Shown: positions 31,978 through 42,116, counted from the stretch's first letter. The stretch: 64,000 nt of DNA from JAAYXE01 sp964391195 (GCA_964391195.1 CAYMLG010000020.1:7182-71181), one strand, 5' to 3'. Notes: generated from the letters alone by a model not told the origin. Numbers and translations: made by a program.

Positions 31978-33747
31978 ATGAAAACAACTGTACTGCGGCC
32001 AGGCGCCTGGCTGGTTGTATTGATCATGGTTGTGAGCATCGCCTGCAACCTGGGATCGTCTCCGGCCACCGAAACGCCGCCCCCACCAGAGATCGTTGAA
32101 CCAACTGCAGAAATTGCACCCTCCCAAGAAGCTGCTCCGGATGTAGTAGATGAACCTATCTCTGAACCGGAGGACACCACGCCCAAGGGCCTGGTCACCA
32201 GCCTGCAAGATGTAAAAAAGGCGGTGATACAGATTGAAGCTCAGGGTACCTTCATAGACCCGCAGTTTGGCCTGGTGTTGAACGGCGCCGGACGCGGGTC
32301 GGGATTTATTATCGATCCAGAAGGGATCGCAGTGACGAACAACCACGTGGTCACCGGTTCGGCTTTGCTGAAGGTGTGGGTTGCGGGTGAAAATTCTCCC
32401 CGCAACGCCAAAGTGCTGGCCGTTTCAGAGTGTTCCGACCTGGCTGTAATCGACATCGACGGCAGCGGGTACTCTTACCTGGATTGGTACGATGGAGCGA
32501 TCGACGTTGGGATGGACATCTACGTTGCCGGCTTCCCATTGGGTGACCCGGAATACACGCTGACAAGGGGCATTATTTCAAAAGCCAGGGCCAGTGGCGA
32601 GACCCAATGGGCCTCCGTAGACTCGGTGATCGAGTATGATGCCACCACCAATCCCGGCAATTCCGGCGGACCGGTGATCACCCCGGACGGCAGGATTCTG
32701 GGCATCCATTATGCCGGCAATTCTGACACCCGGCAGGCTTACGGGATCTCGAAGACGGTGGCGGTGAGGGTGATCGACCAACTGCGCCAGGGGAATAATG
32801 TGGATACGATCGGAGTGAACGGTCAGGCCGTGTGGACCGAGGACGGGAGCTTGACCGGCATCTGGGTCTCTTCGGTGGCTTCCGGGTCCCCGGCGGACAA
32901 GGCAGGCATTCAGGCCGGCGATATCTTGCTGATGATGGAGAACCTGGTGCTGGCAACCGATTACACCATGTCCGATTACTGTGATATCCTGCGCAGCCAC
33001 AATCCCAGCGACACCTTGAGCGTCCAGGTGCTGCGCTGGGCCAACGCCGAAGTGTTGGATGGACAGCTAAACGGGCGCCAGTTGGAAGTCACTTACGCTT
33101 ACGATCCCGATGTTCCGGACGGGCCGGGAGTCCCGGAGGACCCGAATGTGAACAGTTCTGACATCGTCAATCCGAACCCCAGCGGGTCGGGGGATTTCTA
33201 TTACTACTCGGAGTTCGATGGCGGGTTGGGTGACTGGAGCTATTTCCTGACGAACGGCCGGGACGACGGTTTCGAAGCGGGGACAGATAACAGCCGCTTG
33301 TATTTCAATATCGGCGAGAAAAATACGTGGATCTACCTGATTTACGACCCGTGGATCTACACAGATACTCGTCTGGATACGAGGGTGGAGAATCTGGGGC
33401 GCAATAACAACAACGTCAGCCTGATCTGCCGCTACTCTGAGAAGGGCTGGTATGAGTTCAACATCGCCAACAATGGGGAATGGACCATCCTGCGGTTCGA
33501 CACCGCCTCGAACCAGTACATCGCCTTGTTCACCGGCGGTTCGACCCTGATCAACACCGGGCAAGGCATTAATGAGTACACGGCGGTCTGTAATGGGGAA
33601 AACTTGACCCTGGGGATCAACGGCGTGGAGGTGAAGACGATCAAAGACCGGGCGCTGAAGGAAGGACAGGCCGGCCTATCGGTCTCATCTTTCAATGTGA
33701 CCCCGATCGTGGTCGAGTTCGATTACTTCTCGGTCACTGTGCCGTAA
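31978..33747 (+). CDS. HtrA-like S1C serine protease lipoprotein with PDZ and LamG-like domain
   Basis: The 589-residue precursor has a lipoprotein signal (lipobox VVSIAC, lipidated Cys at about residue 23) and a Pro/Glu-rich tether. A trypsin-like domain follows, with His123 (TNNHVV), Asp154 (CSDLAVID) and Ser229 (NPGNSGGP). A PDZ domain starts near VSSVASGSPADKAGIQAGDILL, and a C-terminal beta-sandwich (about 400-589; SEFDGGLGDWSYF to VVEFDYFSVTVP) resembles LamG/3-keto-disaccharide hydrolase-type domains. It would degrade or sense misfolded proteins outside the membrane. GAGGAG precedes the ATG. The C-terminal domain is similar in style to the lipoprotein at 48073-48900. Confidence 0.93.
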   Translation: MKTTVLRPGAWLVVLIMVVSIACNLGSSPATETPPPPEIVEPTAEIAPSQEAAPDVVDEPISEPEDTTPKGLVTSLQDVKKAVIQIEAQGTFIDPQFGLVLNGAGRGSGFIIDPEGIAVTNNHVVTGSALLKVWVAGENSPRNAKVLAVSECSDLAVIDIDGSGYSYLDWYDGAIDVGMDIYVAGFPLGDPEYTLTRGIISKARASGETQWASVDSVIEYDATTNPGNSGGPVITPDGRILGIHYAGNSDTRQAYGISKTVAVRVIDQLRQGNNVDTIGVNGQAVWTEDGSLTGIWVSSVASGSPADKAGIQAGDILLMMENLVLATDYTMSDYCDILRSHNPSDTLSVQVLRWANAEVLDGQLNGRQLEVTYAYDPDVPDGPGVPEDPNVNSSDIVNPNPSGSGDFYYYSEFDGGLGDWSYFLTNGRDDGFEAGTDNSRLYFNIGEKNTWIYLIYDPWIYTDTRLDTRVENLGRNNNNVSLICRYSEKGWYEFNIANNGEWTILRFDTASNQYIALFTGGSTLINTGQGINEYTAVCNGENLTLGINGVEVKTIKDRALKEGQAGLSVSSFNVTPIVVEFDYFSVTVP

Positions 33748-33853
33748 AGTCGGGGTAGTGTGTAAGCGCTGCCTGCCAGACCAGTAAGGGAATCAATCAG
33801 CCGGCGGGAGATGAGGAAAACTCACCTCCCGCCGGCCGCTTTTCAAGGCAAGG

Positions 33854-36769
33854 CTAACGGATCGTAAATTCGCTCTCTGTCTCCGTCTGGTTGCCGGCTT
33901 TATCGATGGCAACGATGCGGACCGTATGCTCCCCAGGCCGGGCGCGCCAGGAAAGGGCATAGGGGGGCTGGATAAATGTCTCGGCCAATTCTCCGTCGAT
34001 GAACAGGCGCACTTCTTGGAGGGCAATGTCATCGGAGGCGGATAGGCGCAAGGTGATGAACCGCTTCTCAGGCTGGATCACCTGCGCGGGGCGAGGATAG
34101 AGCATCTCTGCCTCTGGCTGAGTGTTGTCCACACTGAGCAGCAAGAAGGCTTTCTGGATCCGCTGATCCTGGTCCACCACCATCAATTGAACCGTATACA
34201 ATCCGTTGATGCCCGAAGTATCCCACACGGCGAGCTGGTTATCCTCCACCGGGGTGGTCCGGTCTTCGCCGAGCAGAACCCATTCGTCTGGGTTGAGCCC
34301 TTTGCCGACCTGGACGCGGTAAAAGCTGAAGTTTTCGCCGCCAGCTCGCCCGCGCAGCACGACATTGCCTCGAACATAGGCGAACATCGCCGGGGATGAG
34401 AGACTTGCATCTGGGGTGGATACCATGTTGGTAGGGACCACATCATACTCTTGCGGTGGGATGGAAATACCGGCAGCCTGAGCCCAGTCGCTGGCCTCTG
34501 AGGGGGGGACGAGGTAGATGCGTTCTTCGATTAAATCGCCAGGGGTAAAGACCGTTGCCAGGCGGCCGGTCTCACGATTCACCGGCAGGCGTTGGTAAAG
34601 GGTATCGGCCTGAGTTGGCTCATTGCCCTGAAGGAACACTTCTGTGACCAGCGCCGGACACTCCGGCGTGGGGAGCATGCCCGAAGGGTCGCACACAGTC
34701 ACCTGGCTCACCCCAGGAGGCATGTCCCACCCGGCAGGGGGTAAGGATTGGGAGGCGTACTGAATGATCGCGTGCCACAGGGCCGCGGCTGCATTTGGCG
34801 GCAGGCGGGTCTCGGAGGCGTCCGCCGTTTCCTGTTCGAGATCGAAAGCAGGCGATTGAGGGCCGATCCAAACGCTCACCACCCGCTGCGGGGTGTACCC
34901 CACCGCCCAGGCATCCTGCCCATCCAACGTGCGCCCAATTTTGGCGGCTGTTGGACGGCCGATTTCCAGGGGGTTTGGATGGCCCAGGCTCGGCCAGCGG
35001 GCCGATTCATCGCTCAGGCTGTGGTTCAGCAGGAAGGCTAAGGGTTGGCCGATTACCTGGCGGCTGCTGCCGGGTGGATTCTCCAGAAGGGTATGCCCGG
35101 CTCCATCCAGCACCCGATGAACGATCAGCGGCTCCAGGGGAAGATCAGGATTCTGAGAGGTGGACTCAGCCCCCAGGCTGCCCCCTACCAGGAAGCCCTG
35201 GTTGGCGAAGATGCCAAACGCCCGGGCGGCCTCCAGCACGGTTGTCGTGCCAGAGGTGAAAGGCAGGAGCAAGTCTGTATCGCTGTTGGGAAGTTCGACA
35301 CCGGTGAGACCGGTCTGCTGCGCCGTGCGCCATACATTCCCCGGCCCAACTTGGGCCAGGATATCCAGCGCAGGGACCAGATAATCGTTGGCCAGCGCTT
35401 GCCGCAGGCGAACCGGGCCGTGGTATTGTCCGTCGGAATTGGCGACCGGGGTTTGGCGGAACTCGGAAGGGATATCCCACACCAGAGTCGCCGGGCTCAT
35501 CCCCCGGGTGAAGGCGGTGAGGTAGACGAAGGGGGTGAGCAAAGAACCTGCCGGACGGCGGGCGAAGATCTCCGGGCTGTCTGAGGGGTTGCCGTACAGG
35601 GCCAGGATTTCTCCTGTTTGCGGATCGAGCACGACGACGTTTGCCGAGAGGTTGGAGGGCAGCGGTGTGGATTGGGCGGGCAGGGTGGGCAGCAGCAGGG
35701 CGGCCGGGCAGTCCTGGATGCCTCCGGCCACCTGGCCGGAGGATGAGCCGGGTTCCAACCGGGCAAGCTGAGCTTGAGCCGCGCAGTTGACCTGTCGCTG
35801 CAGGTCATAATCCAGGCTGGTCACAATTGTGAGCCCGCCGCGCTCCAGGCGGGAGCGTTCTATTTCGGTTTCGAGTTGGGCGAGCACCAGGCTGGTGAAC
35901 GCAGGGGCCGGGTTGTCCGCAGCTTGAACCGGCGGGCGGATGCTGAGGCGGGCGTTCAGCGCGGCCGATGCCTGTTCAGGGGTGATGAAGCCGCCGAGGA
36001 CCATTTGATCCAGCACTTGCTGCTGGTTTTCCACCGCGGCCTGGGGGGCTTCCAGCGGGTTGAGCGCCGGGGCCTGGGCCAACCCGGCCAGCAGAGCTGC
36101 TTCCGCTAAATCGAGGTCGGCCGCAGATTTGCCGAAATAGACCCGGGCGGCAGCATCTGCGCCATAGGCCTGAGCGCCGTAATTTGCGGTGTTCAAATAC
36201 CATTCGAGGATCTTTTCCCGGCCGTAAGCCGAGGTAGCCTGGGCCGCCAGCAGGCGCTCCCTTAGCGCCCGGCGAATCCCGGGCGGTTCTTCCCACAAAA
36301 CCAGGTCTGTGATGAGCCGCTGGGCAAGGGTGGGATGAGAGCCGGTAGTGATACCTTCCAGGGAGTAGCCCGGGTGCTCCCAGAAATCCGGATCGGTGGT
36401 GGCCAGGGTGGCGGAGATGAGAGCCGAGGCAAAAACCGGCCGGTCTTCCTCCGGGGATAAATACAGGTACTCTTTTCCGGCAGCCGCCGGGTTTTCAAGG
36501 GTGAGGAGGATGTGTTCGCCGCTGCGGTCTACGAGGCGCGAGGGCTGTAGGAGCAGCCCGCCAGGAGGTTCGATGAGGGAGGGAAGCGTGCTGAGCGAGG
36601 GGAGGTCTTGAGAGATGTCGATATATACGAATGCAGAAGCAACCGTGACCAGAGTCAGAAAGATTGAAATGATAGCGCTCAGTAGAAGCCCCAGCCGCCC
36701 AAGAGGATTCCGGCGGGCCAACTGGGCCCTGCGCTGGCGAAGCGAGATCAATTGAGAGACCGTTGGCAT
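33854..36769 (-). CDS. Class A penicillin-binding-protein homologue with altered catalytic motifs
   Basis: The 971-residue protein has the layout of a bifunctional PBP: cytoplasmic N-terminus, one membrane helix (about 27-50), GT51 glycosyltransferase domain (about 85-270), transpeptidase domain (about 375-650) and C-terminal Ig-like domains (about 770-971). GT51 motif III is well kept (KILEWYLNTANYGAQAYGADAAARVYFGKSA), but motif I reads TTDPDFWEH where families have EDxxFxxH, so the catalytic Glu aligns with Thr125. In the transpeptidase, SxxK is S409-LLT, the SxN region reads NDYLVPA, and KTGT reads KIGR (610-613). Both active sites look dead, suggesting a scaffold or regulator. TACAAT lies 6 nt before the ATG. 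Confidence 0.88.
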   Translation of the reverse strand: MPTVSQLISLRQRRAQLARRNPLGRLGLLLSAIISIFLTLVTVASAFVYIDISQDLPSLSTLPSLIEPPGGLLLQPSRLVDRSGEHILLTLENPAAAGKEYLYLSPEEDRPVFASALISATLATTDPDFWEHPGYSLEGITTGSHPTLAQRLITDLVLWEEPPGIRRALRERLLAAQATSAYGREKILEWYLNTANYGAQAYGADAAARVYFGKSAADLDLAEAALLAGLAQAPALNPLEAPQAAVENQQQVLDQMVLGGFITPEQASAALNARLSIRPPVQAADNPAPAFTSLVLAQLETEIERSRLERGGLTIVTSLDYDLQRQVNCAAQAQLARLEPGSSSGQVAGGIQDCPAALLLPTLPAQSTPLPSNLSANVVVLDPQTGEILALYGNPSDSPEIFARRPAGSLLTPFVYLTAFTRGMSPATLVWDIPSEFRQTPVANSDGQYHGPVRLRQALANDYLVPALDILAQVGPGNVWRTAQQTGLTGVELPNSDTDLLLPFTSGTTTVLEAARAFGIFANQGFLVGGSLGAESTSQNPDLPLEPLIVHRVLDGAGHTLLENPPGSSRQVIGQPLAFLLNHSLSDESARWPSLGHPNPLEIGRPTAAKIGRTLDGQDAWAVGYTPQRVVSVWIGPQSPAFDLEQETADASETRLPPNAAAALWHAIIQYASQSLPPAGWDMPPGVSQVTVCDPSGMLPTPECPALVTEVFLQGNEPTQADTLYQRLPVNRETGRLATVFTPGDLIEERIYLVPPSEASDWAQAAGISIPPQEYDVVPTNMVSTPDASLSSPAMFAYVRGNVVLRGRAGGENFSFYRVQVGKGLNPDEWVLLGEDRTTPVEDNQLAVWDTSGINGLYTVQLMVVDQDQRIQKAFLLLSVDNTQPEAEMLYPRPAQVIQPEKRFITLRLSASDDIALQEVRLFIDGELAETFIQPPYALSWRARPGEHTVRIVAIDKAGNQTETESEFTIR

Positions 36770-36775
36770 GATCGA

Positions 36776-36781
36776 ATTGTA
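36776..36781 (-). promoter_or_regulatory. -10 box 6 nt before the PBP-like gene start (candidate leaderless mRNA)
   Basis: On the minus strand TACAAT (36776-36781) is followed by 6 nt and the ATG at 36769. There is no Shine-Dalgarno sequence. The -35 region is weak. Confidence 0.5.
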
Positions 36782-36798
36782 CTATTGGACCGGCGGAA

Positions 36799-39700
36799 TC
36801 AGCGTTTATTTTCAACCCTGTGCCGGAACCGGGCAATCGTCCTCAGCAGCGCCGGGTTGGTGGTGCTGCCCGACAGCCGGTCGATCAGGCGTTGTACCTG
36901 GAGCATAGAATCTGAAATGGAAATAGGCCCGGGGTGTTGCGCCGCAGCCAGCGCAAGGCGGCGTTCTGCAGATAGCTCGTGCCAGAAATGCCCGGCAGAG
37001 TGGGATTCGCGTTTCACCGTGAGGAAATGCTCCACGGCTTCCGCCATCCGGCCTGCGCGCAGAGCTGCTTCACCCAACAAATTGATCGCTCGCCAGCGGA
37101 TGGCGGCGATATGGCGGAATTTCATATCTTTCAGCAGATTTTTCGCTGTCTCCTCAGCGGCTTCCCATTCCTCCTGAAGCGCCTGGGTGATGGCCTTCAC
37201 CATTCGAGCATGGATCAGGATAAGCCCAAGGCCGGAGGCTTTCGTAGACTCGATGGTATGGTGAATATGAGCCAGGCCCTCTTCTTTCCTGTCGGAGAGG
37301 AATGTGGCCAGGCCCAGGCGATAGATGCTGTTGGGAGCGAGGAAAGTCCCCTCTCCGGCCTGTACCGCCTGCCGGTAATATTCACTCGCCTGTTGGTAAT
37401 CCTCCAACCAATAGTACAGGTCACCCCGGATGTGCAGCGCGCCTGAGCGGATCTCATCATGTCCAAAGCGCTCCGCCAGGTCCAGGCTGGCCCGGGTGTG
37501 TTCCCAGGCAGCATCCAGGTTGCCCAAATCCAGCTCGATCATCGCCTGGTAGTCGTGGAGATAGCCGAGCATCCGGTAGGTGTGAACTCGCTCGGCAAGG
37601 TCCAGGCCTTGCCGGGCGTCCTGTTGGGCTTTGGCCAGGTCTCCCAGATAGTAGCGGGCGACTGCGAGAGCACCCAGAGCGCTTACGCGGCCATAATTCC
37701 GGTTGGCGTGCGTAAAATCTTCCAGGGCATGGAGAGCGTGACGCAGACCGGTCTCAGGCCAACCGCTGAGGGTGGTGGTGAAAGAGATCTGGTAATGAGC
37801 GTCGCCGCGAGCGTTAAGCAGACGAGAGTCGGCGTACATTTGATCGGCGCCCACAGCCAGGGCATCCTGGAAGGACTCAAGCGCCTCTTCCACACGGCTC
37901 AGGAAGTATAGAAAGACCCCGCGATTGTTGTAGGCCTCCATTGTTTCGTGAGGTTTACCGCTGCGCTCAAGATAGGGGATGGCTTGCTCGACGAGTTCCA
38001 GACCTTCTTCGAACTGATTGATTGCCAGGCAATGGCCGCTCAGGTGGTTGAACGCGGTCCCGATGAGCAGAGAACTGCCACGGCTTTGCCCGAGTTGGAG
38101 CATATTCTGGTTGAGTCGCTTGATGGTCGGCGCATCCTCGGTATGATATGCGATCTCAGTCCATTCGCTGTACAGGGTATAGACCGCTTCATCCGGGAGG
38201 TTGGGGAGCTGTGAGAGAAGACGTTCGGCGCTGGCATAGGCGTTCACAGCCTCCTGATGGGCCGAGATGCGGGAGGCGTGCCAGCCGGCTGCTAACCAAT
38301 AATCGAAAGCCCGGCGCCAGTTGCCGGCCTGCTCGAAATGATAAGCCAGGATCGCGGCCGGGGCAGAGGCTGGATCGGATAGCTCCTCGATAGCGCGAGC
38401 AACTTTTCCGTGCAGCAAACGCAACTGGTGGTGATCGATATTGTCGAGGAGCAGGTCCCGGACTCTGCTGTGGGTGAAGCGTAGGAGCTGATCCTGTGCA
38501 CGGTCCGCCACCGGCTCCACCAGCAGACTCTCGTTCAACTCCTGTAGAATATTTCCCAGGTTTTGCTTGCTGGATGGCCCGGCCAGGGCGATTACCTCCG
38601 GGTCGAACTCAATACCTGCCACCGCGCACAGATCCAGGACCCAGCGGGCAGCCGGGCTGAGCTGGTCGATGCGTCTTTGAAGAAGCTGCTGGACACTTTC
38701 AGGGATCGGTAAGGGGTCCGGGAGTGGTTGGTCGAGACGCAGCCCGCTCGTCTTGAGAGCATGAAGAGTCTCGATGACAAAGAATGTGTTACCGCCGGTA
38801 TCGCCTCTCACTCGCTCGGTCAGGCCTGGTGGGGGAGCAGCACTGAAGATATGGCGGGCGACTTTTTCGACTTCTTCAACAGTCAAGGGCTGCAAGCGGA
38901 TGAGATGCAAGCGGCTGGACTGCTGAAAGCGGGCGGTCAGCGCCTTGAACTGGGGGCGTTTTTCTTCCGGCCTGGCGAGTATGGCAAAGAGGGCGCTGCG
39001 AGTGAAAGGAGGGCGCTCTAGCAGGTAAGTGACCGCAGACAGAGTGGCCTCGTCTGCCCAATGAGCATCGTCCAGGCAGACCAACAGGCGGGCGTTTTGG
39101 GCCAGCAAAAGAAAAGCCTGCCGGATCGCCTCGAAGAGAAGTTCCTGGCCCTTCTCGGCCCGGGAACCAGGAGCAAACTCGGTGATGGGCGGCTCCAGAT
39201 CTGGGCGCATCGTTTGTAGTTCGGGAAGCAGTTGGGTCAATTGGCTGGCCCAGGTTGCATCGATGACCAGCCATTCGTCGGGCTGGATCTGCTGGCGGAG
39301 CATCTCGATCAGGGGCTGGAAGGGGAGGTTATTTTCAGCGGGGCGGCAATAGCTGAGCAGCACGCGCGGCGGGGGGTAGATGCTGTGAGAGAATTCCTGA
39401 AGCAGGCGGGTTTTCCCCAGGCCTGATTCCCCTTCGACCAGAATCCCCCCACCGGCCAGATACGCCTGGCGCAGGTTGAATAAATCTTCCTGGCGACCCA
39501 CAAATGGGACCTTACGGGTGGGCTGCAGCCGCCAGGGTAAGGTGGTGCGTGATGCGCCCGGCAGGGGAGTAGTGGCTTCGCGCACCTGCCGGTACAGGCT
39601 TACCAGGCGCGGTGAAGGGCTGGCATCCAGTTCCTGTCGCAGCCGCTGCTCTAGCTGGGCGAAGTGCTCTCGGGCTTCGCTGCGCCGCCTGAGATTGACC

Positions 39701-40347
39701 AACGCGTAGAGAATCTGATAATGGACATCCTGGTTCAGTTCATCACAGATAAGCGCCTGGCGGGCATAGGCTAAGGACTGTTCGAGGTCGCCAGTCAGCC
39801 GGGCGTGGTTCGAGAGGCGCTGCAGGGCGAAGCTGTATTGGCGCTCCAGTCGTTGGCGCACACCGGAGAGCCAGGTGCCGAGCCGGCTAAAGCCGGAGGG
39901 AACCTCGAGCCCTTCCATCGCCCGCGGGCTGCGCCATAATTCAACCGCCTGGCACAAAGCGGCAACCGTGCTGTCTGGGAGGGGGAGGCCGGACTGCTCC
40001 GAGGAGCGCACCGGTCCGGCTTGATCGAGAAGATTTTGGAAAGCCGCATAGTCGGTGTCGATGCGGGAGTGGTCCAGGCCGAGCATGCCTGGCTGGCGAA
40101 TGAGGAATGTGGAAAGCGGGGTTTGGGCGATGATATGCCCGATCCAGGCTTCCAGGCGCTCTTGGGCCTGCGACTCTGGCTGGCCTTCATAGAAAAGCTG
40201 CTGAATCTCTTCTACCGGCAGGGGACTCTTTCGGATCGCCAGATAACACAGGCAGAGGCGCGTTTCTGGGTCCTGGATGTGGATCTCGGTTTCATCCAGG
40301 TGGATCTGTGGAGGGCCCAACAGCAGTATTCGCAAGCGATTTGTCAT
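36799..40347 (-). CDS. SARP-type regulator with STAND/AAA ATPase and TPR repeats
   Basis: The 1182-residue protein combines three parts. Residues about 1-110 resemble a winged-helix Trans_reg_C/SARP DNA-binding domain (LRILLLGPPQIHLD start), followed by a bacterial transcriptional activation domain (about 110-260). Next is an AAA_16/STAND NTPase with Walker A GESGLGKT and Walker B LLVCLDDAHWAD. The C-terminal half is a TPR solenoid (for example EAYNNRGVFLYFLSRVEEALESFQDAL). Such proteins are large signal-integrating transcription activators. Its ATG overlaps the recN stop (ATGA), so it is translationally coupled to recN. Target genes and ligand are unknown. Confidence 0.85.
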   Translation of the reverse strand: MTNRLRILLLGPPQIHLDETEIHIQDPETRLCLCYLAIRKSPLPVEEIQQLFYEGQPESQAQERLEAWIGHIIAQTPLSTFLIRQPGMLGLDHSRIDTDYAAFQNLLDQAGPVRSSEQSGLPLPDSTVAALCQAVELWRSPRAMEGLEVPSGFSRLGTWLSGVRQRLERQYSFALQRLSNHARLTGDLEQSLAYARQALICDELNQDVHYQILYALVNLRRRSEAREHFAQLEQRLRQELDASPSPRLVSLYRQVREATTPLPGASRTTLPWRLQPTRKVPFVGRQEDLFNLRQAYLAGGGILVEGESGLGKTRLLQEFSHSIYPPPRVLLSYCRPAENNLPFQPLIEMLRQQIQPDEWLVIDATWASQLTQLLPELQTMRPDLEPPITEFAPGSRAEKGQELLFEAIRQAFLLLAQNARLLVCLDDAHWADEATLSAVTYLLERPPFTRSALFAILARPEEKRPQFKALTARFQQSSRLHLIRLQPLTVEEVEKVARHIFSAAPPPGLTERVRGDTGGNTFFVIETLHALKTSGLRLDQPLPDPLPIPESVQQLLQRRIDQLSPAARWVLDLCAVAGIEFDPEVIALAGPSSKQNLGNILQELNESLLVEPVADRAQDQLLRFTHSRVRDLLLDNIDHHQLRLLHGKVARAIEELSDPASAPAAILAYHFEQAGNWRRAFDYWLAAGWHASRISAHQEAVNAYASAERLLSQLPNLPDEAVYTLYSEWTEIAYHTEDAPTIKRLNQNMLQLGQSRGSSLLIGTAFNHLSGHCLAINQFEEGLELVEQAIPYLERSGKPHETMEAYNNRGVFLYFLSRVEEALESFQDALAVGADQMYADSRLLNARGDAHYQISFTTTLSGWPETGLRHALHALEDFTHANRNYGRVSALGALAVARYYLGDLAKAQQDARQGLDLAERVHTYRMLGYLHDYQAMIELDLGNLDAAWEHTRASLDLAERFGHDEIRSGALHIRGDLYYWLEDYQQASEYYRQAVQAGEGTFLAPNSIYRLGLATFLSDRKEEGLAHIHHTIESTKASGLGLILIHARMVKAITQALQEEWEAAEETAKNLLKDMKFRHIAAIRWRAINLLGEAALRAGRMAEAVEHFLTVKRESHSAGHFWHELSAERRLALAAAQHPGPISISDSMLQVQRLIDRLSGSTTNPALLRTIARFRHRVENKR

Positions 40348-42089
40348 TCAGCTACTCGCCGGCCAACTGCCTGAACCAATTCCCGGGCAGAACGAAGTGT
40401 ACCTTCGGTGACTTCACCCATCATTTGAGCCAATTCTACCAGCCGCTCGTGCCCTTGCAGCGGGCTTACCTGGGTGCTGGTCCGGTCGTCCTGGACCTCT
40501 TTCCGGACGTGGAAGTGCTGGTCGCCAAAGGCAGCCAACTGCGGGAGGTGCGTGATGCACAGCACCTGGTGCTGGCGGCCCAGATTCCACAGCTTTTGCC
40601 CGACGATTGCGCCCACTCGCCCGCCGATCCCCTGGTCGATCTCATCGAAAATCAGGGTGGGGATCTGGTCTACCTGGGCGAGTACGTTTTTAAGCGCCAA
40701 CATCAAGCGGGAAGTTTCACCGCCGGAGGCGATCTTCGCCAGGGGTTTGAAGCCTTCACCGGGGTTCGGAGCGATGAGAAACTCCACTCGTTCGAGCCCA
40801 GTGGCATCGAAAGCCACCAACTTACCGTCATCGATGGGCGCCCCATTAGGATCGGGGCGCATCTCGAAGGCCACAGTGAAGCGAGCGCCGGTCATATGCA
40901 GGTCGGCCAGTTCCTTCTCGATGCTGCGCGCCATTTCTTCTGCGGCTTTCTGGCGTTTGCGGGAGAGGGCCAGCCCCTCTTTGCCCAATCGCTCCAGCAG
41001 TGCTTCGTGTTCCGCTTCCAGTTCGGCGATTCGTTCGCCGGCGTGCGTGATGGCATCGAGTTGAAGGCGCGCCTGGTTGGCGAATTCCAGGATCGTGGGG
41101 ATGCCTTCTCCGTATTTCCGCTTGAGGTTGTCAATCAGCGCTAATCGCTCTTCTACCTGATCTAAGCGTTTGGGACTGAACTCGATCCCCTCCAGGTAAT
41201 CGCGCAGCCGGGTCGAAAGATCAGTGAGGTTGTCGGAGATGAGTTGCGCCTGATCGAAAAGCTCCGCCTGAGATGGATCGAGGCGGCTGAGGCCGGAAAG
41301 GGCATGGATCACCTGGCCAAGTAGATCGCTAATGGAAGGGGCTTCCGGCTCGCCTTCGTCCAGGGCGAGAAGCGCCTGGTGGGCCAGGGAGGCCAACCCT
41401 TCTGCGTTGGCCAGTCGGTTGCGCTCGTCGCGAAGTTCTTCCTCTTCACCCGGGCGCAGGCGCGCCGCGTCGATCTCATTGATCTGGTAAGTGAGCATAT
41501 CGCTGCGGCGGGCGCTGTCTCGCTCGGCGGCGCGCAGCTCTTCCAACTCACTGCGGATGGCCTGAAGCTGGCGATACGTGTGGGTATAGGCGGAGAACAG
41601 GGTTTGCAGTTCCTGGTCGTGCCCGGCGCCAGCGTAGCTGTCTAGCAGGCGCAGATGCTGGCTCACGCGCAAGAGGGAGAGGTGTTCAGATTGTCCATGG
41701 ACATCGATCAAAAATTCGCCGATCTCGCGCAGCAATGCCGTATTGACCGAACGCCCATTGACCCGGGCCACATTTCGCCCGTTTGTGCGGATTTCCCGAG
41801 CCAGGGTGATGTAGTTTGGATCGTCGCTCAGTTCCTCCCGCTCCAGGATTTCCTCCAGGTAGGGGCGGGCGGATTCGGGGATCTGGAAGACCCCTTCCAC
41901 GGTAGCGCGGTCCTGTCCGGCCCGCACGAAAGTGGAATCGGCCCGGCCCCCGAGCAGCGTCTCTACGGCGTCGATGATGATCGACTTACCGGCGCCTGTT
42001 TCGCCGGTGAAAGTGATCAGCCCGGCATTGAACTGGAGGGTGAGGTGATCGATGATGGCGAAGTTTTCGATCTGTAACTCGACAAGCAT
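40344..42089 (-). CDS. recN: DNA repair protein RecN
   Basis: RecN is an SMC-like ATPase that binds and bridges DNA ends during double-strand break repair. The 581-residue protein has Walker A GETGAGKS (about 30-37), a central coiled coil with many Glu/Arg/Leu residues (about 150-370), the ABC-type signature region ASGGETSRLMLALK, and Walker B TLIFDEIDQGIGGR. Length is typical. It starts 27 nt after the zinc-finger membrane gene and overlaps the SARP/STAND gene by four bases. No LexA box was recognised upstream. Confidence 0.97.
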   Translation of the reverse strand: MLVELQIENFAIIDHLTLQFNAGLITFTGETGAGKSIIIDAVETLLGGRADSTFVRAGQDRATVEGVFQIPESARPYLEEILEREELSDDPNYITLAREIRTNGRNVARVNGRSVNTALLREIGEFLIDVHGQSEHLSLLRVSQHLRLLDSYAGAGHDQELQTLFSAYTHTYRQLQAIRSELEELRAAERDSARRSDMLTYQINEIDAARLRPGEEEELRDERNRLANAEGLASLAHQALLALDEGEPEAPSISDLLGQVIHALSGLSRLDPSQAELFDQAQLISDNLTDLSTRLRDYLEGIEFSPKRLDQVEERLALIDNLKRKYGEGIPTILEFANQARLQLDAITHAGERIAELEAEHEALLERLGKEGLALSRKRQKAAEEMARSIEKELADLHMTGARFTVAFEMRPDPNGAPIDDGKLVAFDATGLERVEFLIAPNPGEGFKPLAKIASGGETSRLMLALKNVLAQVDQIPTLIFDEIDQGIGGRVGAIVGQKLWNLGRQHQVLCITHLPQLAAFGDQHFHVRKEVQDDRTSTQVSPLQGHERLVELAQMMGEVTEGTLRSARELVQAVGRRVAE

Positions 42090-42116
42090 AAGCCTACTTT
42101 TCTAGCCGGTGGGCTC

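Noticed and set aside
40308..41144. 278-codon plus-strand frame inside recN
   Set aside because: Antisense to the RecN Walker B and signature motifs; no family similarity.
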